The translations under genes and the position numbers were made by a program. Positions 41,398-52,515 of a DNA stretch of 64,000 nt are shown piece by piece. Origin of the DNA: Branchiostoma lanceolatum. Lineage: Eukaryota > Chordata > Leptocardii > Amphioxiformes > Branchiostomatidae. Under the pieces are notes generated by a model, which made no database searches, was not told the origin of the DNA, and saw nothing but the letters and a program-made list of their open reading frames with translations. Location: assembly GCF_035083965.1 (NCBI RefSeq), contig NC_089727.1, positions 11,537,501 through 11,601,500 of the forward strand. Direction: 5' to 3'. The stretch's first letter is position 1. Each line of letters starts with the position of its first letter.

Positions 41398-44300
41398 CTA
41401 CAGGAAGATCCCATCATCTTCAATGTCTATGAAGTTGGCATCTGATTCAGGACAGTCAGGAACAGACCTACAAGAGAAGGTTGTTAGTGTGATGTTGGCA
41501 GAGTAGAATTAAATTGTACATGACTTCTTAATCTGACAATTAATGAAACGATTTTGATACCTCATGAGTACATGTACAAATATTCTTGAAGATGGAGAAT
41601 AATGATTCACAAGCCTGTCCAAGACAACAACAATCTTATCCTCACCTGTTGAATCCGGGTAGCCAGGCTCCTGTGTTGGGCTTATGATCAGAGAACAACT
41701 CACACAGAAATCCCCCTGATGAGCTTGGAACGGTCTGTAAAACAATGACGCCAGACAGTGGTTAGCAGTGGTTTTGAAATACATGTATATTTACAATGCT
41801 TTAATAGTAAAAACCACTTTCCAAATATATTAGATTGAAAACTAATGCCTTTCGGAGCTGTAAAAGCATCCATCAGAATTTTTTTTTTTTTACTTTATCC
41901 AGTGACTGTTGTCTTTAAGCTTGCACATACCTCATGATCACCATGATTCTCTTGTTTCAAGTGACCACCTTGCTCTGTTTCTTCAGTGTGCATGTCCCAG
42001 GGGTCATCCTCTTGTCTTTCAAGTTGCTTGTCTGGATCAACAGTCTCCTTTGACTCTACATCTGGTATCCTTGTTTCTTCTCCCTTCTCATCTATCTGCT
42101 CATCAAACTTCTCAACTGGTGGCACAGAAAGGTGGCAAACTGCTACTGGGGAAACATTTGCACTGATGATTTTATCTTGCTGAATGCAAAAGTCCTCTGA
42201 GTCCATGCCATCCTTTACTCTTGTCTCTTTAGTCTTATCATTTCTCATCTCACTTTCTTCAGTAGGCATATCTTCCCATTGGTAATTCTCTTGTAGCTCA
42301 GGTACAGAGCTGGTTGTGGAGAAATCACTCCCAACAGATGACGTTGATAGATGCCTCTTCCTTTTCTTACCCCTCTGTCGGGGAGTTCTCATTCTTTGCC
42401 CTGAATCACAAGAGAGAATGGAGTCTTTGCTGTTGTTTCTTTGCCAGTTTCTTTTGCTTCGAGTCTTTTGCTGTTTGTTCTTTATTCCACTTAACCTTCT
42501 GTAGTCCAACGCACTGTTCCTTGTGTTTCTCTTCTCTACTCTTGACTGAGCCCTGGTGGTCATGTTGTAGTCTCTTGTCAGCAGCCTCACCATGGTGTTC
42601 TCGGCAGGTCTTGGTGTTCCCCTTCTCATGGCACGAGTCTTGGTGGAATCTGTTTCATCACCGCTACTCTTTCTTGTCGTTTGTTTGTCTACATGCTGCT
42701 CAAGTTTAATTGGGATATTCAAGGAGGCAGATTTCATATGTGATGAATCTAGATGGGTATTTCCAGTCTGCTGTGCCATGCTGTGTTTACCTCCCTGTGT
42801 AATCTGGTGAGATTCATGTACATTTGAAGTTGCTGGCTGTTCCCAATGGCTAGGAGTGGACTGGAAGATATGATGTGCATTAATTGTTCCTGGCAACGCT
42901 TCATCTATGATACATTGATTATCTTCTTCAACATTAACTTTTGATTCTTCTCCATCCAAGGAAAAGGAAGGGGTTAACTTGCATGTATCAATCTTTGCTG
43001 CCATATTCTCCCTTGTTCTCAATTCTGACTTGTTTTCTTCATTTACAGTGTTGCAACATTCTCTTTGTTTGGTACTTTGAGTAGTGTCCTGTGTGGCATT
43101 TTGCTCAGGCCTGTTAGTATTTACATCGCCGGAGGGAGTGTTCACTATTTCAGATGTGTCCTGCATGCCTGTGATGTCTCTGTATGCCTTCTGTTGTCCG
43201 TCAGAATGACCTGTCAACCACATTTCCACAGCTGTCTCCACCTCAGATACATCTCCACTTTCTGAAAAAGATGACCTTTTCCTTGTGTATCTCCTCTTTG
43301 ACTTCAATGGTGTTCCTTTCCAAAACATACTATCCCACAATTCTGATCCACTGTCTCTGGTCTCATCTGATGTTATTGGGAAGATGCCATCCACAACTTG
43401 TGCAGTTTTGCTTCTGTTGTCACCTGGGTCATATTCATGGCCTCTGATATTCTCCTTTTCACTCTGATGCCCATGTTTGACTGCTTTACCATAGGTGGCT
43501 GTGTGGGTATCTGCATTCTGAGCAGCTTCATTGATAATCTCTGACAGAATAAGGCTAGCTCTATCATGAACAGACTCTGCATAATCAGATGTACATTTGC
43601 ACTGTCCTGTTTCAGATGGTCCAATGTTTTCATTGTCACCTGAAAGATTTGTCTCCAAACTGTTTATAGCTGACTCTATCAAAATCTTAGTTTCACACTC
43701 CTCTTTTTCATCTTCAGAGGTGCTTGTGTTGAATGTAGTACCATTCAATCCGCTACCATTGAGGTATTGTGTGATTGCTTTCTTTGACTCCAGGCTAAGG
43801 ATATGTTCTCCTCCATCTTCATTTCTCTCCACATTGTTGTCTTCATCTTTTGCATCTCCTGCTTCTGTTACATCTTTGTCTGTATTGACAAAATCTGTAG
43901 ATTCCACAATTTCATCCATTGGGGGTGCTTGTCCAACAGACGTGGTATCATCACCAATGTAGCTACGCTTGTTTTCTGGTAGCTGTTCTGTGACAATATC
44001 TTGATCAAACCAATCCTCAGAACACGAGATGCCTTCTGATTCTGAGTTGCTGGTCCTTGTGATCTCTCCCTTCCCAATGCCTGCTGAAGTTGTTGCAACC
44101 ATCTGCATTTTGGCCATGTGGAGCGTCAGTACACCTTTGGATCTGGAGGAGGACTTGGTTCTGTTTCTAGCTGTTCTTGGAAGGTAGTAGTGGTGATCAG
44201 ACTCTGCTTCTGAGCACAGATCTAGACCGGCATGCCTGTAGGGTTTCTTTTCCCATGTTGTAGTCCTGGAAGTCAAGCAGGGCCAATGGTTTATTAGTAA

Positions 44301-45025
44301 TATTTTTAGCAGACTGTATCTATGTCTTTTTAAACTTGAAAGTTAGCTGTCTTACAGTTTAGAATAGAAAAGAAAGATAATTTTTGTCAACTACATCTAT
44401 GTTGTTGGATGACAGGAGATACCTTTCCAATGTATTTTCTGTGGACTTCTTGTCAGTTTTGCAGACAAACGTCAGTTCGAATTCATTGTTTGTAGTACTG
44501 GTACTGTGATGTACATCCACTTCCTGCTGCTGGTCTCCCTCATAATCTGACACTGAGATGGTTTCACAGTAACCGCTGTTGGACGGTTCTTCTAACTCAC
44601 CAGCTCTGGAAATGAATAGAATACTGAACAGCCAAACCAATAGACAAATAAATACAAGCGCTTGAATAAGTTTATTCATACAGTAAACTGCAAGCAACTT
44701 GACATCATAAAAGAAACAGGGAAGGTAAAATTATACGGTACTTAAGGTTCAACCTCGACGTGAGTGACTTTTCGCCTTCCTCTTGCCATGCCTTTCTTCT
44801 GAAGTTGTTCGCAACAGCCGGGGAAACAACACGGAATTCCTCCTTTTCTCCTGGGTCAAGACTCCGCCACAGTTCTTCCACTTTCCTCTGGATCTGTTTT
44901 GCTCCAAGAAATGGATACTTCCTTGCTATTTCTGGGCGTTTGTTGGTGTAGAAAACCTGAAAGTTTCTTCGCCCGTTGTTCCTTTGGAATCCTGCACTGG
45001 ACATCGTGTTGAAACCGGCTGCCAA
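41398..45025 (-). CDS. Unrecognised 986-residue protein with HMG-box-like N-terminus
   Basis: Five exons: 45025-44742, 44605-44423, 44265-41931, 41734-41646, 41467-41398; phases agree and the frame closes at 986 residues. Residues about 15-65 (FQVFYTNKRPEIARKYPF, then AKQIQRKVEELW, then LDPGEKEEF) have the spacing and aromatic/basic pattern of an HMG box. The middle (about 156-934, one 2335-bp exon) is Ser/Thr/Glu/Asp-rich and disordered, with a basic Arg/Lys patch about residues 690-770 (RTPRQRGKKRKRH). The last 52 residues look conserved: GGFLCELFSDHKPNTGAWLPG, then an acidic FIDIEDDGIFL end. The start could also be the internal Met (MSSAGF). A nuclear or chromatin role is likely from composition, but I do not recognise an orthologue. 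It shares a divergent promoter with PPME1. Confidence 0.85.
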
Positions 45026-45461
45026 CTGGTGTCTCTATCAAATTTCATGAAAACGTCTGACGTCGAGTTCCTTTTTTAATAGTATCACGACACGGTCTTC
45101 CTTTATAACCAGAAAACAGGCGAAAGTAAACAAAGTCAATGTTGACGTGCCGCCAGTGAACTCCAAACCTCCTTTCCACACATCGGGCAATTTCAAATAT
45201 GGCGCCACTTCCATTCTTTTTACAAGGGATTGTGGGAGTGGATCTTAACATTTTCCGAGGGATAGCGCACAGAACATTTTGTACCTACAGTGTTAAAGTG
45301 GATTGATAGTATTGAAACCTGTAATAAGATAGAAATATATCTATATACCTGTTATATTTTACTGGGGGTAACTTAAAATGGATTTGTCGGCGAACCAGTA
45401 CCATTTTCCTTTCCACATTATCATGTGCGCCCCTTAGCGTAAATGGTATGGCCAAAACAAA
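45026..45461. promoter_or_regulatory. Divergent promoter, HMG-box-like gene and PPME1
   Basis: 436 bp between start codons. It contains AAATATGGCGCC (YY1-like, about 45196-45207) and GGGATTGTGGGAG, and is relatively CpG-rich around 45060-45210. No TATA box at a sensible distance. Confidence 0.55.
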
Positions 45462-48400
45462 ATGTCGTCCCTTCAGAAAAAAGTGATGGCGAGAGGACTT
45501 CCACCTAGACCGCCGGCTGGCATGGGCCCGGGGATGACCAGGTAAATGATCTATATCGTATCTAATTTGCTAGAGTCAAATGTATAGCCTGTGTAAATCG
45601 TATAGCCCAAACGTATTTTGTAGGCAAGAAATTCAACAAGACGTGGTGGGTTTTTGAAAATTATTCTTTGGGATGCCTCCTACCGTCTGCTTGGCCCACA
45701 CCGGACGATGGGTTATGTGGTACCCTGCCCTACTTGCTAGTACTACATCAGTTAGATATTTCGACTAGTAAGAAATGCTGTTGTTGATATCTATAAATGT
45801 AGTAGTTAATGTGCAGTAGACCACATGTATGTCGGTGCCAGACAGGACGTTATCACATGTTTACATGTTGTGTTTTATGTTTCACAATCATGATAAATAT
45901 TTCATCAACCCGATAATCAATGATAATGTGTCATGATAAATTTGTTCCTTTTTTTTTTTAACTACCACAGAGGAGGCAAACATATGGGGATGTCCCGTAG
46001 GAGAGACTACACACCGGTGTCTTGGGACAAGTACTTTGAAACAACAGACCAGGTCACTGTGGGGGAAGATATATCCTTCTGCAATATTATTATCTGTACT
46101 AAACCACTCCAATATACAGAAATCATCATGTTACCATGGCACTATGCGCTCACACAAATTCAAACTTTAACTTATAAGCTTGAGAAGGTACTAAGACAAC
46201 ATTTACATAGGACTGGGATCGTCGCGTCGGGCACCACTATCCCAGTCATTTCTATACATAGTAACAAAATTAGTCAACATCTTCACACCCCTTCCTCCAA
46301 TTCATGCAGGTCCATTCTGTAGTACTGTAAATTCGTTTACTTTTGCAGTGGCTTCATTTTGCAGTAGGGGGAAACCAGGTTTACGCTGTGTTTTGAATTT
46401 GTGGTTGCAACAATTAGTAGTAGTACAGTAGTAATACAAGGGAGACATATTGCAGTGTCCTAAATTTGTCAGTGGAGAGGTCATCACAAAAACTGTGTAA
46501 ATAAAACCACTGTATTTCTTATGTCCTTGACACGTCACACGTATTCCGTATTTACCGATCTGGATCAGAAGGACCAGTACTGCTACTCCTGCACGGAGGT
46601 GGTCACTGTGCACTGTCCTGGGCCTGTCTGTCGGTGAGGATAAATTCTATTTGATACATGGATCAATTGTTCACAAGAAATAACAGAGGGGCTGTTACAG
46701 AGTTAGAAGCAGTTCTATTTGTTTCATTGACAGGATATTATAGAATACTGGGTAGCTTACAAGTTCTCCATTGAAATGGCACATTATGTTACATGAAAGA
46801 TTATGCTGGAATTATGACAATACATCTGCTGGTACAGTAGAATGGTGGTTGTGGTTAATCCCACTTTTTCCATTATTTGTCAGTCTGAGACAGCTTGTAG
46901 CTGTCACAAGTTTCTGATTTGTTGAGAATAGTGGTAGGCTCATTGAACACTAAATATTGAATATTTCCTCAAAGCAGTTAATGTACGTTCTACATTTTTC
47001 ATATATCCTTGCAAATATTTCAGACAATAGTAACCTCACTTGTGAACTGCAGAACCCTGGCTGTGGACCTAAGGGGACATGGTAAGCTGTATCCCGTTAT
47101 TCAAACTTCTAAAAAGTGTAGGACAGTCGCAACCATGGGAACAACTTTTACTCAAAAGCTTGGTTCCTCACATGAATTGTTTCAAATAAACAAGAAAACA
47201 GCTACAGCTGTACTAGTACACTTCTTTCTTATGCCATTTATGTTAAATTTCTTCTAGAGTGTATACATCTAAAGGGAAAGTCTAAACAACATTAGTTTTT
47301 CCGAATATGCTAACATCTCAGCCAGTTTGTCTTGATGTACATTTACTTAGATATGTTCTATGAGATAATATTGCTCTCCTTATAGGTGATTCTCAGGCAA
47401 AAGAAGAAGACGATTTGTCAGCAGACCAGCTTGCAGAGTGAGTTCATGTATTGATTTGTGCGGGAGCCGTCTTTCCATACTGTGTAATCCAATCAGCCTG
47501 TGATGGGAGACGTCTCACTATTACATTATACCCAGTGGCAGTAGATTCACTTCAGTTTCTAAAGCCTTATCAACTTAATTTGATTTATTATTCCTTAGTG
47601 GCACAATTCTGTCACATTTCAGCCCCCAACAGGAGAGATCCTGTCTGACAGTTTGGCAGGTTTACTGGTATATTTTATGGATATTTTGTTTTATTTCATT
47701 TGCATTGTATTTCCCAGTCTGACTACCACCAATACGGTGATGTCTCCAGAATGAAAGCTATAGTGCACCTAATACTGCCAAATGCACAACCCAATCAGTT
47801 ATTCATCTTTCTGATTTTCCATACCACATTAGTCATGTAGCAACATTCATCATCAGGTCATAAGGATTATTAGCTGCTACTGTTATCTAGTGCATGGATA
47901 GTTTCAAGACATTTGTAGCTGTAGCTTTTACTTGATTCATATATTGAATGTACCTGTTTGTTTTTGACAATTGTTTTATTTTGACAGGGATGTTGGAAAC
48001 TTGGTATCTGCTCTGTATGGTGATGAACCACCCCCCATCATTCTTGTTGGACATAGGTAAGCCAGAGTCTGACACTGTACATACATGTAGCCGTTTATAC
48101 CCAATTGAGACCACCATTATGGTATATCAACTTCTGTGAACAGTGAAGTGCTATGCAACAGGCAAATGATGTTTGAACTATAATATCATCTTGTTGGCAA
48201 AGTAAGTGGAAAACAGTAATTTGAGACAGCCCAGACAAAACCAACTGATGTGTAGGTATGCCAGTTATCTGAGGTCTACATGCCAAACATGCTCACAATT
48301 TGTTTCTTTTCACAACAACATGATCTCCTATTTTTCAGTATGGGTGGTGCAATAGCCATCCATGCAGCTGTACAAGAGAAGGTTCAGTCCCTTGTAGGCA

Positions 48401-51128
48401 TGGTTGTCATTGATGTTGTAGAAGGTGGGTGTTGGTAGCATGTTGTGTTTTGGGAAGTGATGACTGTAGACTAGCAATGTTAATTGTAATGTGCAGTTTA
48501 TAGGTAGGGGCTAAAACTGGACATATCGGTGTATCAAAGTATTATTCCAACTTTGGTATGTCATATTATATATATGGAATATACCGTTTTTTAAATCTTT
48601 CATAATTTTTTACCTGTCTAGGCACAGCACTAGATGCCCTCCACAGTATGCAGAGTTTCCTGAGAGGACGTCCCAAATCTTTCCCCACTCTGGAGGCTGC
48701 TATTGAGTGGTGGTGAGTGCGTCAGAAACAGCCTGGCACTTAAAATGCGTACACTTTTACTTTTTGTTTCTCCGAAACAGGACCTATTTCATTTGTAGGC
48801 TCTCTAGAATTGTCTTACTAGGTCTATCACTCTTGCAAAGATGACTGTAGGAGTAAATGATATGACATATGGGGAGAGTTTTGGACTCCCAGTGTTGTTT
48901 TGCCTTAATATGTTTTATATTCAAACCATTCATTTCTATCTCATGTTAGCGTGAGAAGTGGTCAGGTGAGAAACCTGGAGTCAGCTAAGGTCTCCATGGT
49001 TGGACAGGTGAAAAAGTGAGTGTTTTTTCTTTTCCTTTTTCAGAATTTAGGTCAAACTACATGTACTAGTAATAAGTTTTGGAATTACCATTGTATCGAC
49101 TAAGTAAATATAACAGAAAAAAGTACATGTAGTGAATCATAACTAAAACATGCAAACTGTATACAGTGTACTACCTGTATGATTACAATGACTGTAATGA
49201 TTAAGAAATAATAAAGGTCTAAAATCTTCCTGTATTTCCAGGACAGACACGCAGGAAACCGGCACATCCCTGTTGGAGCGTGAGATTGCCAATGAGCCCA
49301 ATGTTGGAGTGAATCTCAGTTCTGATGCTATAGTAGAAGAGGAGGAGCCCACCTCCCCGTCCCAGGACATGCCTCCTCCTGCTTCTCCCCCTCCCTCCAT
49401 GACAGAGGTATCAATTAGACCTGCCAGATTTGGGCCAGCATTTGCCAGCAAATGCACAATGTTTCCCTTGCTATCTTTTCTATTTTCTATTATTTTGGCT
49501 CCTTACTGTCATAGGTTTAACTTTTTCATAAAACTATGTACATAAATGTCATCCTTCTTCAATTTGTTTGTGTTCTTTCCTTCCCTGTTATGTGTTTCTG
49601 TCTCTTCACAATGGTGCTTCACACTACCTGGCAGCTGGCTGTCTTTGTAAGTTGTTCATTTTGTCCTGACATCTTACAGATGGAATGATTGTTGTTGACA
49701 ATGAATTAATGGGATTTGTAAACTATTCTTTACTCCATACAGGCTCCTCCGGGGTCCTACACATGGAGGATAGACTTGTCCAGTACTGAAAAATACTGGG
49801 AAGGTTTGTATGTTCCTTGCACTTAATTAAGGTTTTTGTAGATGATAAAAGTAGCTCTCTGAAACCTCAACCCTTACCTACCAATGTTGTTTGTTCTAGC
49901 CAATACAAAACTAGATCCGTGGATGAGCCCATGCGTGGGAGGATTTAGTGATGTACGAGTGATGAGATTATATCCATTTGTGACTTATAACCAAGGTGTA
50001 AAACATGCCTAGCCTTAGATTTCTTGCTGTTGTTTCTCAGGTTGGTTTGCAGGGATGTCCCAACTCTTTCTGTCCTGTAATGTCCCCAAGATGCTGCTAC
50101 TTGCAGGTAAGAACAAATTCTGAGATCAATGAAACATTTTGTTATCAGAAAAACCATAGAAGATAATTGGGAGCATTGCAATTTGTCAGTTGTTTTTTGA
50201 TGACCATGTGGCTTTGATTGATATCTTACTTCACACGTTAATGTGGTTGTCAATTTTATACTACAGGAGTTGATCGTCTGGATAGAGATCTCACCATTGG
50301 TCAGATGCAAGGTGTGTACCAATGTGTGTTTACCAGTATATGTTTATCAACACTACAAATTGATATTTTGTAGCTGACTTTCCAAATGTTCCAATAGTTG
50401 TGCATTCATTAAAGTATGTAATAAAAGTATGTACATATACCCTTGTAAGTTTCAATTTTGCATCATAAGATACATTATTTGTCTCACATTAGGCTTGAAT
50501 AGGTTTGTAGTTGCAAGTTGTAAGAACTGTTAACTTCTGTTGGTTAGGAAAGTTCCAGATGCAGGTGTTACCCCAGTGTGGACATGCAGTTCATGAAGAT
50601 GCCCCTGACAAGGTAAAAACTGTAGTCTTTCTTGTGTGTGTTATGAATGCCACAATTTAATATTCCCTCATATCTTCTTTTTGCATTGTCTTTGCTAACA
50701 TGTATATGCCTGAACATGTTTTTTTTTTGCAGGTAGCAGAAGCTCTGGCTACCTTCATGGTCAGACACAGATTTGCTGAGGCAACGGCAGATTTTAAAAG
50801 GTAGGAAAACCTCCTCCTTTGTCACAGTAACTTTTGATCTGAACTCGTCACTAGCTTTCACATTATACATATTCTGAGTTTTGTGCTATCAGGCCTCAGA
50901 TTTGTCAAAAGAGCCATTAAAGTAGATAACTATTTCAACTCAGACAAAATGGATTGCAAGGAGTCTTTATTTTTGTCTTTTGTCTAAATTTTATCTAGGA
51001 TATTATATATGTTGATTGATGATAAATCTGTATGGTAAAGTTATGAACTCTTAAAAAGTTTGATAAAAATCAACAACTGTCTTCTTAACCAAAGTTTGTT
51101 TTTTTCCAGACCATTTCCTTCCTGCTGA
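45462..51128 (+). CDS. PPME1: Protein phosphatase methylesterase 1
   Basis: Alpha/beta hydrolase that removes the C-terminal methyl ester of the PP2A catalytic subunit. Sixteen exons: 45462-45541, 45971-46070, 46541-46633, 47024-47081, 47386-47437, 47988-48056, 48339-48424, 48622-48712, 48950-49015, 49242-49407, 49743-49803, 50041-50106, 50267-50311, 50548-50612, 50733-50800, 51110-51128; 394 residues (human 386). LLLLHGGGH is the oxyanion-loop region. The triad aligns with human: Ser151 in GHSMGG, Asp176 in IDVVEG, His357 in QCGHAVHEDAP, with the same Ser-Asp spacing of 25 as human. It ends RPFPSC. The acidic loop (about 250-287) is diverged, as in the family. The frame closes only if intron 2 is an AT-AC intron (see finding). 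Confidence 0.95.
46071..46540 (+). other. PPME1: Probable U12-type AT-AC intron in PPME1
   Basis: The intron starts ATATCCTTCT immediately after GAAGAT, matching the U12 donor consensus. It ends in AC preceded by TCCTTGAC, the U12 branch-point consensus, whose branch A (46530) is 10 nt from the end. Joining the exons keeps phase 0 and gives VGED then VFRIYRSGSEG, aligning with human DTFRVYKSGSEG. No AG acceptor exists between about 46495 and the conserved codons. Confidence 0.8.
49635..49646 (+). other. PPME1: Candidate 12-nt microexon of PPME1
   Basis: Twelve bases (CTGGCTGTCTTT, encoding LAVF) lie between CCTGGCAG and a perfect GTAAGT donor. Neighbouring exons end and start in phase 0, so inclusion would keep frame and insert four residues in the variable acidic loop. 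Prediction only. Confidence 0.4.
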
Positions 51129-52380
51129 CATTTCAAGGCAAAACAAGGTCAAACAAAGATCTCCTGTATCAACCATAGTTTTAAATGGCAGATAGAATTA
51201 TACTTATAGTTACATGTAGAACCAGCTAAATTTGTCATCCCTTGAAGTCTTAACCAAGTGCCTAGAGCATGTAGTCTTTACACCAGTTCTCATAGGTACT
51301 GTCTACTTTGTAAGGCTATCTAATATCAAACTATGTGCTGGAGCACTGGGTGGTACATGTATGTGACTGATCCCAAAGCTTGCAACCTTTATGTGATAGT
51401 CTGTATACAGTCTGATGAATTTTCCCCACACCAATTGGCAGACGTTAACAAAATTTAGGATGAATCATTTACAGTGCAAAACTGTTTTACCTGTCAAAAT
51501 AGGATAATGTTAGAAAATACTTCCTACTTAATAGATCTACTAGTGTTCATATTGTCAACTCATGTTAGAGTTGTATAAGAAAGAGGCAGCTCTTTATTTT
51601 AAGTCCAAACCGTCCACCACTACTGCTTCTCATACAAGTACCAATGTAGAGACAAAGGCACCACTATTGATATCTGACTGTTAGATGTCCATGTAACCCA
51701 TGAGGGAAGAGTGTATGTCTCAAACTGATGTGTTGCCCTTTAGAATAGCAAAATGTATGGTACCGGGAGTACTTACTTGTAAAAAGACATGGTACTACAT
51801 GTGTATATGGAAGGTTTTACCACTATGTTTAGGTACGGATTGAAAAAGATTGTGGTGGGTGTACTTGTGCTGTAGTTAAAAATGTACAAAGGTTAGATAA
51901 AATCATCAGCACAAGGCATTTGACAGAGAAACACTGAATACTGGTAATAGAAGAAAGGAAAAGTTGCGCCAGCATTTTCACACACCTAGCACAATCCTGG
52001 TACATCCCAGATTTAACAAGATTCTTGAGTTCTAAGGTATGGAAAGTTTCATTACGTTGCTTGTTCAGCCATTTTTGTGCCACATCTTGTTTATGTTGTT
52101 TGCATGATTGTGTTACCATTCAAGAGCCATACAATGGTAGAGAGTAAAAAGATAATCTATTACATATAGAAGAATAAGCAAGACTCCAAATGTACAAAAG
52201 TAGAGGACTTCAAAGACAAGGGCTATATACTGGTAGTAATGTTCCACTAGAGATGTCTCTGTGACTGAAGAGTCCTTAAAGATTGTGTTGTGTGACTTAA
52301 GATTATATCATTGAGGTATAGCGTCTCAACAAACAATATCCCCTCCTAGTGGGAACAAAAATAAAAACACTAGACATCAC
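51129..52380 (+). other. PPME1: 3' UTR of PPME1
   Basis: Non-coding AT-rich sequence of about 1.2 kb ending at an AATAAA at 52360-52365. Minus-strand open frames in it (for example 51829-52119) have no splice or family support. Confidence 0.5.
52360..52365 (+). terminator. PPME1: Poly(A) signal, PPME1
   Basis: AATAAA; the only clear one after the stop codon before MRPL28. Confidence 0.5.
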
Positions 52381-52401
52381 AGTCTGCTGGATGTTTTGAT
52401 T

Positions 52402-52407
52402 TTTATT
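52402..52407 (-). terminator. MRPL28: Poly(A) signal, MRPL28
   Basis: AATAAA on the minus strand about 110 bp after the MRPL28 stop. Cleavage 15-25 nt on would place the two mRNA ends within a few bases of each other. Confidence 0.6.
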
Positions 52408-52515
52408 GTTTTTAGCTTTATAAAGTTGTAGACTTACAATTATAGTCTTGAAGTTTTCGCTTGTGTCTATGGAGTTTAACAAATTGTAAACATGTTGCAA
52501 GCTTGCACGTAATAT

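Noticed and set aside
42314-43962. Several plus-strand frames of 60-130 codons
   Set aside because: Antisense to the 2335-bp exon of the HMG-like gene; no start context or splice structure.
46053-46060. GT donor (gtcactgt) inside PPME1 exon 2 as an alternative to the AT-AC intron
   Set aside because: It would drop conserved residues and still leaves no AG acceptor next to the downstream exon; the U12 signals explain both ends.
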